A DNA stretch of 64,000 nt from Alteromonas naphthalenivorans (GCF_000213655.1 NC_015554.1:3720001-3784000); one strand, 5' to 3'. Positions 28,997-37,858 are shown, numbered from the stretch's first letter. Made by a program: numbers and translations. Notes: generated by a model not told the origin, from the sequence alone.

Positions 28997-29935
28997 TCAT
29001 ACGTCGCAGATACTGATCGCTTCTTTAAGCGACTCAATTCTGCCTGCTTTTGTATCTGGTGTTGGAATAAACTCTTGCGCTAAATACCCATCGAAACCTG
29101 TTTCTAAAATGGCCTTAGCAATGGCTGGATAATACAGCTCTTGAGTACTATCAATTTCATTACGGCCTGGCACACCGGCGGTGTGATAGTGACCAAAATA
29201 AGGATGAAAATCGCGAATGGTGCGAATAATATCGCCTTCGTTAATTTGCATATGATAGATGTCGTACAGCAATGAAAAGTGCTTACTATTAAGGCGTTTG
29301 CACAGCTGAACACCCCATTTTGAACTATCGGCCATATAATCTGGGTGATCTATTTTGCTATTAAATAGCTCCATAAAGATCACCACGCCACGCTTCTGTG
29401 CATGAGGTAAAATGCGTTTTAAACCCGCCACCGCATTATCTAGCCCTTCCTCTTTGCTCATTCCGCGTGCATTGCCACTAAAACAAATTAGGTTGGTGTA
29501 ACCAGCATCTGCCACTAGGTCGATATGCTTTAAGTATCGCGCTTCTAATTCGTCGTGCAGTTCACTGTGAATGAAGCCATCTTCAAGGCTAATTTCAGCG
29601 CCATTGCACATAGAAGAATCAATACCGTACTGTTTCAGTACAGGCCAATCTTCCGGCCCCACCAAATCAATAGCCGCGAAGTTAAGTTGCTTCACGGTTT
29701 TACATAACGCTTCAATGGAGAGGTCGCCGTAAGTCCAGCGACTAACAGAATGATTAATATTGCCTTTTAGCGATGATTGTTTCATGCCGTGCTCTGATGG
29801 ATTGGCTGTAGCATTGGTTGCTGTATTCCCTGCTGCATTGGCTGCATGAGCGCTGTTAAACGCAGAAGGTGCCAATACACCAGCGCCCGTTAGCGCCATT
29901 GCTTTCATTAAGCTACGTCTGCTTTCGTTATGCAT
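28997..29935 (-). CDS. Exported xylose-isomerase-like TIM-barrel protein (hydroxypyruvate isomerase type)
   Basis: This 312-residue protein is of the AP endonuclease 2 / sugar isomerase superfamily. The N-terminus (ESRRSLMKAMALTGAGVLAP) resembles a twin-arginine signal and is followed by an alanine-rich spacer to about residue 45. The barrel shows metal-ligand-type motifs such as VIFMELFNSKIDHPDYM, FSLLYDIYHMQINEGDI, FGHYHTAGVPGRNEID and GYLAQEFIPT, similar to hydroxypyruvate isomerases. In this cluster it probably isomerises, epimerises or cleaves a 3-keto sugar in the periplasm, but the reaction is not known. Its start overlaps the MFS gene by 8 bases, so it is in the same operon. Confidence 0.83.
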   Translation of the reverse strand: MHNESRRSLMKAMALTGAGVLAPSAFNSAHAANAAGNTATNATANPSEHGMKQSSLKGNINHSVSRWTYGDLSIEALCKTVKQLNFAAIDLVGPEDWPVLKQYGIDSSMCNGAEISLEDGFIHSELHDELEARYLKHIDLVADAGYTNLICFSGNARGMSKEEGLDNAVAGLKRILPHAQKRGVVIFMELFNSKIDHPDYMADSSKWGVQLCKRLNSKHFSLLYDIYHMQINEGDIIRTIRDFHPYFGHYHTAGVPGRNEIDSTQELYYPAIAKAILETGFDGYLAQEFIPTPDTKAGRIESLKEAISICDV

Positions 29936-31142
29936 TGGTGCTAACCTTTTCTGACTTAAACAACATCAAGAAAATAATTAATACAACAGCCGCAAAGCCT
30001 GCTGGGAATAGCCAGATATCTTGCCAACTGTGAGATGTTGCCGTGGTGTACTCATCAGTTATTTTTCCAGCTACGGCAAAACCAATCAGCATACCTACCC
30101 CGTAAGTGGCCAAGGTTATCAGCCCTTGAGCTGCGCTTTTGATGCGGTCACCCGCTTTGGCATCGGTATAAATTTGCCCTGACACAAAGAAAAAGTCGTA
30201 GCAAATACCGTGTAAGGCGATACCCACTATCAGCATAAACAGCCCTTCGTCTGCATTACCAAAGGCGAATAAGGCATACCGTATTACCCATGCCGCCATG
30301 CCAATTAGTAAGGTAGCTTTAATGCCAAACTTGTTAAGAAAAACAGGTAGAGCCAGCATGAATAACACTTCAGAAACCTGACCTAGCGTCATTTTTCCTG
30401 TGGCATTTTCAACACCAATTTCCGTTAAGAACGGATTGGCATTTTGGTAGTAAAACGCAAGAGGAATACAAATAAGTACAGAGGATAAAAAGAAGATAAA
30501 GAAGTTCTTATCTTTAAGTAACGCTAGCGCATCTAACCCCAACACATCGCGCAAGCCAGTCTTTTGGCCTGCCGCTTTTGGCGGTGTTGCGGGTAAGGTA
30601 AAGCTGAATATACCTAATGCTAACGACGCTATTGCACATAACATAAAGGTGTTTCTAAGCATGCCATCAGCAATTGCTGATGTGGAATCCCAAGAAAACA
30701 CGTAACTAATAAGTAAGCCCGCAACAATCCAGCCCACGGTGCCCCACACACGAATTTTACCGAACTCTTTTGAAGGGTTTGTCATTTGGCCAAAAGCCAC
30801 TGAATTCACCAATGCAAGGGTTGGCATATACGCAATCATGTAGCCTAGTACGTACGGGTAAAAGGTGGTGAAATCACCCGCCTGATACATCATGTACATC
30901 AGCACCGCGCCACACAAATGCAGCACACCCAAAATACGTTCAGCGTTAAAGAAGCGGTCGGCAATTAGCCCCACGATAAAAGGCGCAATAATCGCGCCCC
31001 AACTTTGGGTAGAGAATGCCATTCCCATTTGGCTACCACTGGCCGATAAGGTGCTGGCTAAGTACGTTCCCAAGGTGACAAACCAGCCGCCCCAAATAAA
31101 GAACTGTAAAAACATCATGGTGCTAAGACGTAGGGTTATCAT
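29928..31142 (-). CDS. MFS transporter of the NupG-like (nucleoside:H+ symporter) family
   Basis: This 404-residue inner-membrane transporter has twelve predicted hydrophobic segments. MITLRLSTMMFLQFFIWGGW, FGKIRVWGTVGWIVAGLL and GICYDFFFVSGQIY are hallmarks of the NupG/XapB-like family. Members near Gfo/Idh and TIM-barrel genes are generally thought to carry sugars or sugar derivatives rather than nucleosides. The gene position suggests uptake of the oxidised or hydrolysed sugar into the cytoplasm, where the Gfo/Idh protein acts. It overlaps the downstream TIM-barrel gene by 8 bases and follows the upstream gene by 32 bases. The substrate is inferred from context only. Confidence 0.85.
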   Translation of the reverse strand: MITLRLSTMMFLQFFIWGGWFVTLGTYLASTLSASGSQMGMAFSTQSWGAIIAPFIVGLIADRFFNAERILGVLHLCGAVLMYMMYQAGDFTTFYPYVLGYMIAYMPTLALVNSVAFGQMTNPSKEFGKIRVWGTVGWIVAGLLISYVFSWDSTSAIADGMLRNTFMLCAIASLALGIFSFTLPATPPKAAGQKTGLRDVLGLDALALLKDKNFFIFFLSSVLICIPLAFYYQNANPFLTEIGVENATGKMTLGQVSEVLFMLALPVFLNKFGIKATLLIGMAAWVIRYALFAFGNADEGLFMLIVGIALHGICYDFFFVSGQIYTDAKAGDRIKSAAQGLITLATYGVGMLIGFAVAGKITDEYTTATSHSWQDIWLFPAGFAAVVLIIFLMLFKSEKVSTNA

Positions 31143-31174
31143 GATTCTTATTATCCTGTGTCAGCGGGGCAGCG

Positions 31175-32251
31175 TTATTCGCTTATGCCCAAAATGCGGT
31201 TGTTTTTCGTTTCACTTACCTCGCCACCGGCGAAATCATCGAACGCGTAGCGGGTTGGCTGAATAATATGCTCAGCAATAAAAGGCGCACCTTCAGCGGC
31301 ACCTTGCGCTGAATCTTTTAAACAGCATTCCCATTCGAGCACAGCCCATCCGCTAAATCCGTATTGAGTCAGTTTGCTGAAAATGCCTTTGAAATCGACT
31401 TGTCCATCGCCAAGAGAACGAAAACGCCCTGGGCGGTCTTTCCAATCTTGGTAACCACCGTAAACACCACTTCTGCCATTTGGGTTGAACTCGGCATCTT
31501 TCACATGAAACATTTTTATACGGCTGTGGTATCTGTCGATAAAGTCGAGATAATCAAGCTGCTGTAGCACAAAGTGACTGGGGTCGAACAAAATATTGGC
31601 ACGAGGATGGTTATCTACTGCGGCCAAAAACATCTCGAAGGTAGCGCCATCATGCAAATCTTCACCGGGGTGAATTTCATAACATACATCTACCCCAGCC
31701 TCATCGAAGGCATCTAGAATAGGTAACCAACGCTTGGCTAGCTCGGCAAACCCTTGCTCAACTAACCCAGCAGGACGCTGCGGCCATGGGTACACCAAAT
31801 GCCACATCAAGGCACCCGAGAAGGTAGCGTGGGCGTTTAGACCTAAGCGTTTACTGGCAATAGCTGCACACTTAAGCTGGTTCACCGCCCATTCAGTACG
31901 TGCTTTGGGGTTACCGTGTAGATGTGCTGGCGCGAAGTTATCAAATAGCTCATCGTACGCAGGATGTACCGCTACCAACTGCCCCTGCAAGTGCGTTGAT
32001 AACTCGGTAATTTCTACGTCTGCTGCTCTACAGGTAGCAGCAATTTGGTCACAGTATTCTTGGCTTTCTGCTGCTTTTTCTAAATCGAAAAGTGCCGGAT
32101 CGGTAGGCACTTGAATGCCTTTATACCCCAATGAGGCGGCCCACTTGGCCATGTTTTCAAGTGTATCGAAGGGGGCTTCTTTACCCATAAATTGGGCTAA
32201 AAAGACGGCAGGGCCTTTAATTGGTTTTGCTTCGTTTGCTTGTTGTTCCAT
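31175..32251 (-). CDS. Cytoplasmic sugar phosphate isomerase/epimerase-like TIM-barrel protein
   Basis: This is a 358-residue xylose-isomerase-like barrel without signal peptide. The metal-site segments are VCYEIHPGEDLHDGATFEMF, ANILFDPSHFVLQQLDYLDF, KMFHVKDAEFNPNGRSGVYG and GWAVLEWECC. An upstream GTG at 32266 directly abuts the Gfo/Idh stop. The ATG at 32251 has GGAG eight bases before it and is preferred. Homologous pairs of Gfo/Idh oxidoreductase and this type of isomerase are common in pathways for inositol and 3-keto sugars. A 2- or 4-epimerase or keto/aldose isomerase role in the cytoplasm is likely. The sequence cannot choose among them. Confidence 0.86.
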   Translation of the reverse strand: MEQQANEAKPIKGPAVFLAQFMGKEAPFDTLENMAKWAASLGYKGIQVPTDPALFDLEKAAESQEYCDQIAATCRAADVEITELSTHLQGQLVAVHPAYDELFDNFAPAHLHGNPKARTEWAVNQLKCAAIASKRLGLNAHATFSGALMWHLVYPWPQRPAGLVEQGFAELAKRWLPILDAFDEAGVDVCYEIHPGEDLHDGATFEMFLAAVDNHPRANILFDPSHFVLQQLDYLDFIDRYHSRIKMFHVKDAEFNPNGRSGVYGGYQDWKDRPGRFRSLGDGQVDFKGIFSKLTQYGFSGWAVLEWECCLKDSAQGAAEGAPFIAEHIIQPTRYAFDDFAGGEVSETKNNRILGISE

Positions 32252-32266
32252 TGCCACATGCTCCAC

Positions 32267-33439
32267 TTATTCTGTACCAACTGGGCTGACGGTTTCCCAC
32301 TTAGTATCACTTTCACTACTAGCCAACATGGCATCTATAAACGCCATTCCTCGAAGACCGGAATTAATGCCAGGTACACCACTTGCTTTACTGCTTGTTT
32401 GATCTGATTCGCTACGAACCGCGTTGGCAAAGTCGTTATATAAATTTGCCATGGCTTCTAGGTAACCTTCGGGGTGCCCACCTGGAATGCGGCAACGATT
32501 GACAGCTTCGTCGCATAAACCGGGTTGTCCTAGCCCTGCACGGAATACTTGATATGGCTGGCCTATGGGGCGATACACCACAGAGTTCGGTTCCATTTGA
32601 TGCCACTCTAATCCGCCTTTATCGCCATATACTTTTATCTTTAAGGCGTTTTCTTCACCTGCGCACACTTGGCTGGCAATCAACACACCAGTAGCACCCT
32701 TCTTGGTTTTAATCAGCGCTGCGCCATCGTCATCTAACTGTCTGTCCTCGATGTGCGTGTATAGCTGACCACACAAGGCCGTTATAGCATCATCTAAAAC
32801 AAACTCAGCAAGCCCAAAAGCGTGTGTGCCAATATCGCCCATACAGCCGCTACCGCCAGCTAAACTTGGGTCGGTACGCCATTTGGCCTGTTTGTTGTGG
32901 GTTTCTTCATTTGCCGACAGCCACCCTTGTGGGTACTCAACAAACACTTTACGAATGTTACCTAGCATGCCGCTTTGAACCATGTGGCGCGCTTGCCACA
33001 CCATGGGATAACCTAAGTAGGTGTGGGCTAAACCGTATAATCTGTCGGTACTATGGAGTAAATCTTGTAAATCTTTTACTTCGCCTAAGCCAACACCAGC
33101 AGGCTTTTCGCAGAACACGTGAAAACCCGCTTTTATTGCGGCCACTGAAATAGGCACGTGTAAATGATTCGGTGTAACAATAGACACCACTTGCATGCGT
33201 TGCTGCTCTGGAAGCGCAGCCTCTTTTTCTAGCATGTCTTCCCACGAGGCATAGGTACGGCTATGTTCAACACCTAAACTATCTGCCGTGCTTTCATTGT
33301 TGCTGGGGTCGCGACTAAAGGCTCCACATACCAAATCGTACTGGCCATCTAACCCGAATGCGTTGCGATGAACCGCACCAATAAATGCGCCTTCACCACC
33401 ACCAATCATTCCTAATCTTATTTTTTGCATTTTCGCCAT
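32267..33439 (-). CDS. Gfo/Idh/MocA family NAD(P)-dependent oxidoreductase
   Basis: This is a 390-residue sugar dehydrogenase. The Rossmann fold begins QKIRLGMIGGGEGAFIGAVH (GGGEGAFIG nucleotide loop). The motif HVFCEKPAGVGLGEVKDL contains the catalytic EKP lysine, and GSGCMGDIGTHAFGLAEFVL supplies the conserved DxxxH. The C-terminal beta domain follows. A start at 33505 is possible, but it has no ribosome-binding site. The ATG at 33439 has CAGGAG nine bases upstream and begins exactly at the dinucleotide domain. The enzyme would oxidise or reduce a keto sugar in the cytoplasm. It is the first gene of the leftward seven-gene cluster, just downstream of the operator-bearing intergenic region. 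Confidence 0.92.
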   Translation of the reverse strand: MAKMQKIRLGMIGGGEGAFIGAVHRNAFGLDGQYDLVCGAFSRDPSNNESTADSLGVEHSRTYASWEDMLEKEAALPEQQRMQVVSIVTPNHLHVPISVAAIKAGFHVFCEKPAGVGLGEVKDLQDLLHSTDRLYGLAHTYLGYPMVWQARHMVQSGMLGNIRKVFVEYPQGWLSANEETHNKQAKWRTDPSLAGGSGCMGDIGTHAFGLAEFVLDDAITALCGQLYTHIEDRQLDDDGAALIKTKKGATGVLIASQVCAGEENALKIKVYGDKGGLEWHQMEPNSVVYRPIGQPYQVFRAGLGQPGLCDEAVNRCRIPGGHPEGYLEAMANLYNDFANAVRSESDQTSSKASGVPGINSGLRGMAFIDAMLASSESDTKWETVSPVGTE

Positions 33440-33538
33440 GCTGCGTAGCTCCTGTTGTGGTGCAGTGCTTAACCAGTAAACGTTATCAGTATCAAGCTTG
33501 CTCATTGCAAACTTGTTGCATTATTGTAACTATATTTA

Positions 33539-33558
33539 AAATGTAACGGATTACATTT
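33539..33558. promoter_or_regulatory. Palindromic operator upstream of the Gfo/Idh gene
   Basis: AAATGTAA-CGGA-TTACATTT is a perfect inverted repeat with 8-base arms and a CG-containing centre, the usual form of LacI-family operators. It lies 100 bases before the Gfo/Idh start and on the side of its likely promoter. A related 14-mer occurs at 33746, just before the lacI-type gene. Confidence 0.65.
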
Positions 33559-33745
33559 TTATCTGTCAATGTATTTGAGCGTTTTTTGTTAAACTTAAGT
33601 TTAAGAAGATAAGCTAAATAGCCCTTAAACGAACGTATTTTGCTTTAGAACATCGAATGAACGGGTTAAGATGCCAAAAGTATTTACAAAAAATATACAC
33701 GTAGCACTGGATTTTCTAAGAAAGATCCGTATTCTAAATTGAAAA

Positions 33746-33759
33746 TGATATCGGTTACA
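33746..33759. promoter_or_regulatory. Second operator-like site just upstream of the LacI gene
   Basis: TGATATCGGTTACA, read in reverse as TGTAACCGATATCA, matches the core of the palindrome at 33541-33556 (TGTAACGGATTACA) at 11 of 14 positions. It sits 50 bases before the LacI gene start, so it suggests autoregulation and joint control of the divergent operons. Confidence 0.45.
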
Positions 33760-33808
33760 TCAATCTAACCTGTTCGCAAATGCGCGAATAAAAATAAGAC
33801 ACGAGTAA

Positions 33809-34816
33809 ATGGCAAATATTAGAGATGTTGCTGATAGCGCTGGCGTTTCGGTAGCAACAGTGTCTCGGGCACTTCAACAACCCGAACGCGTTTCTCCGAA
33901 AACCCGTACCAAAGTAATGACGGCAGTAGACCTTGTGGGCTACAAGCCCAACTTAATGGCGGTAAAGTTTCGTTCGGGAAAAACCCACAACTTGGTTGTG
34001 TTGGTTCCTACTGTCGCGAATGTCTTTTTTGCGCGCGTGATTAGCGGCATGCAAGAAACGGCCGCCGAATTGGGCTACTCCATTTTACTGGCAAATACAT
34101 TAGGTAACCCTGACATTGAAAGCCATTACGCAAAAATGGTTAGCACCTCGCAGGCCGATGGACTTATTCAGTTACGCGCGTTAAACCCATTCGACAACAG
34201 CATGATTAACGACAACGGCCTGTTACCCATGGTAAATGCCTGCGAAGTGATTGATGAGGGTAATTACCCTACTGTGTCGCTTGATAACCGTGCCGCGGCA
34301 AAAGCCATGACCGAACACCTGTTAGGCTTGGGTCATACTCGTATTGCTATGATAAAAGGCCCTCACTCTAGCCCGCTCACACAAGACCGATTATTAGGCT
34401 ATAAAGATGCGCTAAACGACGCCAATATTGCCTTCGACGACAGCCTGCTATTTCCTGGCGACTTCACGCTTCAAGCAGGCTATAACGCCGGCGTAACCAT
34501 TGCTCAGCAAGCAGACAGGCCCACTGCCGTTTTTTGTGAAAACGATGAAACGGCAATAGGTGCTATGCAAGCATTAAAACAAGCTGGCCTGCGTATACCT
34601 GAAGATATTTCAGTCGCGGGATTTGATGACATTGCCTTTTCGGCATTTTGCGACCCACCATTAACCACAATTGCCCAGCCAGCCGAAGAGTTCGGCCAAA
34701 CGGCAGTTAGCTTATTGATAGATGTAATTAACGGCAAAATTCGTAAAGCACCAAAAGTTATTATGCCGTTTGAACTCATTGCTAGGGGCAGTACTGGCCC
34801 AGCCCGAATTGTGTAA
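33809..34816 (+). CDS. LacI family transcriptional regulator of the sugar cluster
   Basis: This 335-residue regulator has an N-terminal helix-turn-helix and hinge (MANIRDVADSAGVSVATVSR ALQQPERVS) and a periplasmic-binding-protein-like effector domain. That domain includes LVVLVPTVANVFFARVISGM, GHTRIAMIKGPHSSPLTQDR, AVFCENDETAIGAMQAL and ISVAGFDDIAFSAFCDPPLT. It is divergent from the Gfo/Idh operon and upstream of a TIM-barrel gene. The two operator-like sequences between them make it the likely repressor of both. The inducer is probably the sugar handled by the cluster. Confidence 0.93.
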   Translation: MANIRDVADSAGVSVATVSRALQQPERVSPKTRTKVMTAVDLVGYKPNLMAVKFRSGKTHNLVVLVPTVANVFFARVISGMQETAAELGYSILLANTLGNPDIESHYAKMVSTSQADGLIQLRALNPFDNSMINDNGLLPMVNACEVIDEGNYPTVSLDNRAAAKAMTEHLLGLGHTRIAMIKGPHSSPLTQDRLLGYKDALNDANIAFDDSLLFPGDFTLQAGYNAGVTIAQQADRPTAVFCENDETAIGAMQALKQAGLRIPEDISVAGFDDIAFSAFCDPPLTTIAQPAEEFGQTAVSLLIDVINGKIRKAPKVIMPFELIARGSTGPARIV

Positions 34817-34847
34817 CAGCGCATAATGGCGCGTTAAGGAGAATGCT

Positions 34848-35723
34848 ATGATTACCACTTCCACCTTCACCCGCAGGCAGTTTATTCGAGCCGCAGCAAT
34901 AGGTGCAGGTTGCGCCGCCATACCCAGCGTACTTGCACATTCACACACGGCTAAGTCTTTAAATGGTATGGCGAGCAACAGTATTGGACTGCAGCTTTAT
35001 ACCCTGCGCGACATTATGAAAGTTAGCGTGCCTGCCACATTAAAATTAGTGGGCGCGGTAGGCTACAACGAGGTTGAGTTTGCGGGTTACTTTGGTCATA
35101 GCGCCAAAGAAATTAGCACTATTTTAGAAGGCGAAGGATTAACGGCGCCGTCTGCTCACATTCAGCTAGATGACTTCGATAATAACTTAGAGCAAGTGCT
35201 AGAAGATGCTCAAACCGTAGGTCATAAATACCTAGTGGTGCCATGGCTTAGCGAAGCGCAGCGCGGCGAAGGTATTGCGCCCTACAAAGCGCTTGCTGAG
35301 AAGCTTAATACCATTGGCGAAGCGTGTAGCAAAGCCAATATTACTCTTGCGTACCACAATCATGACTTCGAGTTTGAAGTACGTGACGATGAAATACCAC
35401 TGGATGTACTTATTACTGAAACCGACCCGAATTTAGTGTCTATGGAGCTAGATTTATATTGGGCAGTAAAGGCCGGAAAAGACCCAGTAGATTATTTTAA
35501 ACAGTACCCTGGGCGCTTTAAATTATGGCACGTAAAAGACATGGCAACAGACGGTAGTTTTGCCGATGTGGGCACAGGCGTTATCGACTTTGAAACGATT
35601 TTTGCGAATGGAAAACTGGCTGGAATTGAGCATAAATTTGTGGAACGGGATCAAACCGGCGACCGCATTGCCACCATCGAGCAAGGCTATAAAGCGGTGA
35701 GTATGCTAAACAGTACTTTGTAG
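34848..35723 (+). CDS. Tat-exported sugar isomerase/epimerase-like TIM-barrel protein
   Basis: This 291-residue xylose-isomerase-like barrel protein has a twin-arginine signal: TFTRRQFIRAAAIGAGCAAI, with likely cleavage after the VLAHS region. Active-site-like segments are ITLAYHNHDFEFEVRDDEIP, VSMELDLYWAVKAGKDPVDY, FKLWHVKDMATDGSFADVGT and GIEHKFVERDQ. These glutamate, aspartate and histidine residues are metal ligands in the superfamily. The sequence is of the kind annotated as exported sugar phosphate isomerase/epimerase. It lies 31 bases after the LacI gene with GGAG before its ATG, so it is probably co-transcribed with the regulator. It probably processes a keto sugar in the periplasm together with the GMC and DUF1080 proteins. 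Confidence 0.86.
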   Translation: MITTSTFTRRQFIRAAAIGAGCAAIPSVLAHSHTAKSLNGMASNSIGLQLYTLRDIMKVSVPATLKLVGAVGYNEVEFAGYFGHSAKEISTILEGEGLTAPSAHIQLDDFDNNLEQVLEDAQTVGHKYLVVPWLSEAQRGEGIAPYKALAEKLNTIGEACSKANITLAYHNHDFEFEVRDDEIPLDVLITETDPNLVSMELDLYWAVKAGKDPVDYFKQYPGRFKLWHVKDMATDGSFADVGTGVIDFETIFANGKLAGIEHKFVERDQTGDRIATIEQGYKAVSMLNSTL

Positions 35724-35863
35724 CAAAGTGCTTGTAACAAAGCGCTGTGTCAAAGGGCTCTGTACCAAAGCATTTTGTAGCAAAAAGCTTTAGCAAAACC
35801 ACATATATCGTTATGATAACGTCACCTTTATGATGTAGGTGTCGTTATCGTGAGTAAAGTAGT

Positions 35864-36187
35864 ATGAACGAACTGTTCAGTGCCCTATCCCGCACGTTAA
35901 GCCCTTATTACGCTGAAATGAGTATCATGCTGATGGCCACCATTTTAGTGGTGTATGGTGATATAATTAATAGCCATATAAAGCGTATTTTAGCCCCTTA
36001 TCATTTCATACTACGGGTTAGTCTTTTTGTAGTGCTATGTGCCTTTGGTTATGGCGCATTAACCCTTTATGGCGCGCCTTTTCTGCACCACATTATTGCC
36101 TACTTACCTTGGCAGTACCAAGGCGCAGGTTTTGTACTTGCGTTTATGTTTATTGGCTTCCTAGCAGAACGCAGAAAGTATATTTAA
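35864..36187 (+). CDS. DUF3392 family membrane protein
   Basis: This 107-residue integral membrane protein has three hydrophobic segments (about residues 18-36, 47-68 and 80-98). MSIMLMATILVVYGDIINSH IKRILAPYHFILR and PWQYQGAGFVLAFMFIGFLAERRK are the recognisable DUF3392 sequence found in Alteromonadales and Vibrionales. The function is unknown. It appears monocistronic: the TIM-barrel gene stop is 140 bases upstream, and a hairpin serving the opposite strand follows at once. Confidence 0.85.
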   Translation: MNELFSALSRTLSPYYAEMSIMLMATILVVYGDIINSHIKRILAPYHFILRVSLFVVLCAFGYGALTLYGAPFLHHIIAYLPWQYQGAGFVLAFMFIGFLAERRKYI

Positions 36188-36215
36188 CAAAAAGGCGAAG
36201 CCGAAAGCTTCGCCT
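36188..36215 (-). terminator. Rho-independent terminator of the alginate lyase gene
   Basis: AGGCGAAGC (36193-36201) and GCTTCGCCT (36207-36215) form a 9-bp stem. On the minus strand the stem is followed by TTTTT, so it terminates the leftward lyase gene, whose stop is at 36245. On the plus strand it may also end DUF3392 transcription, less efficiently. Confidence 0.85.
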
Positions 36216-36244
36216 GATAATGTTTACATTTTTACGGCCAGCTA

Positions 36245-37858
36245 TTAGTCTTCGTTTCTTATATAGCCAATATTAGAGAACGTTAGCAAGCTTTCAGTGA
36301 TACCTTCACTTGCGTAGAATGCAGCCCAATCGCTAGAATCTTCAACATCTTCTCCGGTTTCCGGATCTTGTGCTTGCAAGTAGTTCCCAAATTTCAAATA
36401 AGACTCAGTGCTATCTTCAATTGTACGCGAGAAAGACTCACCAAACGCCCATACTGTAACGTAACCATGATCGTTAACCACCCTAAAATCGAAATCTTGG
36501 CCACTTATCATGGTGCCCAGCAATTGCTTGTCTTCGCCCGAACCATCTTCTCGTGCTAGCCTGACGAATACATCGAAAATACCGTTACTAGCAACACTGT
36601 CACTTTCGACACCGGCCGATGTTGGAGTGAAGCCGCTCTCACTGGTATCAGAAACGTACAACTTCATGATAGTGCCGGTATCGCTAGCATGGTGCTGGGC
36701 AACAATGGCTTTTGAACCATCCGACATTTCTACTTTTATATTGGCTTGAAAGTCCTCATAAACTGCAGTCATTGCCACACGTTTTTCTTCTTTGATTTTA
36801 AGCTCGTGACGCCAGCCATTACCATTGGGCGTAACATGCTGTTCACGAAGGGCATCAAATTCCATCGTGTCGCCAACACGTGGGTCGGCACCTTCCATAT
36901 CCCAATCACTCATGTCGAAGTCGGTTGGAGTAGTTGTTGGATCAGTGGTGTCATCAATATCACCGCCGCAGCCATAAATGTTGGTTTCGACAATGCTATT
37001 CCAGGTATTCGCTGAATTCTCTAAACCGGTAATACGAACATAACGCGCATCGGAATCCGTCACGTCATGCGTTTCATAACCGGAACTTGAACCGTTTGAC
37101 GCACCTGAAAGTAACACCGCGTTCCAGTTGCTGTTGTTAGTTGAAGTATGCACATTGAAAAACGAGCTACGTGTATTCCCTTTAAACCACTTTACCTGTA
37201 GTTCTTTTACCGTAGCCACTTCACCTAAATCGTAAGTAATAGTTTTGCCAGTGCCATTAGAAGACCAACGAGACTCATCAGTTAAGTCATTATCGATGGT
37301 GTTTAACGGCCCATGCCCATCGTTAGTGCCATTGTCGGTCGCGGTACTAATACTTAAGTTGTTATTTCCTGAACATGTTCCGTTATCAGTAGGCGTTGTT
37401 GAACCCGAACTTTCCAGAGTGAAATTATCAAACCGCCCTTCCCCGCCATAATAATTTGCATAGATTTTTACAGAGGTTGCAGAGCCTGAGTTAAAGCTTA
37501 CCGATACTGGTTCAAAATCACTGCCGCCGCCGGTTCTATTAAACCGTGTACCGTTTACGTCGGCACCAATTTTACCCACACCTTTCACGTAGGCGCTTAG
37601 GGTGTAATCGGTGTTGGGCGTAACATCAACGTATTGTTCAACTTTACCGTTAGTACCAGAAATTTTGGCTGAACTGCTTCCTGCGTAGGCATTCCCGGAG
37701 ACAGCGGAAGGATCGGTATCGGCCCAGCCATCGAACCCACTTTCAAACCCTGGGTTATCGATGGCGACTGATTCCCCATATACAAACGAGGTGCTTGCTA
37801 AGGTAAGCGCGGTGCCCACTACAAAAGAGAGCGATGTTTTACGTGTGCTGATGTTCAT
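36245..37858 (-). CDS. Secreted modular alginate lyase-like enzyme (CBM16-like, CBM32, PL7/PL18-type domain)
   Basis: This is a 537-residue exported enzyme. After a signal peptide (about 1-29) comes a CBM16/CBM4-like sandwich (about 30-150: DNPGFESGFDGWADTDPSAV). A Ser/Thr linker, an F5/8-type CBM32 domain (about 160-297) and a second DTTDPTTTPTD linker follow. The lyase domain (about 310-537) has an RHELKI motif, AQHHASD and YLKFGNYLQ. These correspond to the R-x-E-L, Q-I-H and YFKAGxYxQ motifs of family 7/18 alginate lyases. It probably cleaves alginate outside the cell by beta-elimination. The exact family is undecided because the middle motif is QHH rather than QIH. The ATG at 37858 with AGGAC seven bases upstream is preferred over a much longer frame that lacks a signal peptide. 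No other alginate gene is nearby. Confidence 0.82.
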   Translation of the reverse strand: MNISTRKTSLSFVVGTALTLASTSFVYGESVAIDNPGFESGFDGWADTDPSAVSGNAYAGSSSAKISGTNGKVEQYVDVTPNTDYTLSAYVKGVGKIGADVNGTRFNRTGGGSDFEPVSVSFNSGSATSVKIYANYYGGEGRFDNFTLESSGSTTPTDNGTCSGNNNLSISTATDNGTNDGHGPLNTIDNDLTDESRWSSNGTGKTITYDLGEVATVKELQVKWFKGNTRSSFFNVHTSTNNSNWNAVLLSGASNGSSSGYETHDVTDSDARYVRITGLENSANTWNSIVETNIYGCGGDIDDTTDPTTTPTDFDMSDWDMEGADPRVGDTMEFDALREQHVTPNGNGWRHELKIKEEKRVAMTAVYEDFQANIKVEMSDGSKAIVAQHHASDTGTIMKLYVSDTSESGFTPTSAGVESDSVASNGIFDVFVRLAREDGSGEDKQLLGTMISGQDFDFRVVNDHGYVTVWAFGESFSRTIEDSTESYLKFGNYLQAQDPETGEDVEDSSDWAAFYASEGITESLLTFSNIGYIRNED

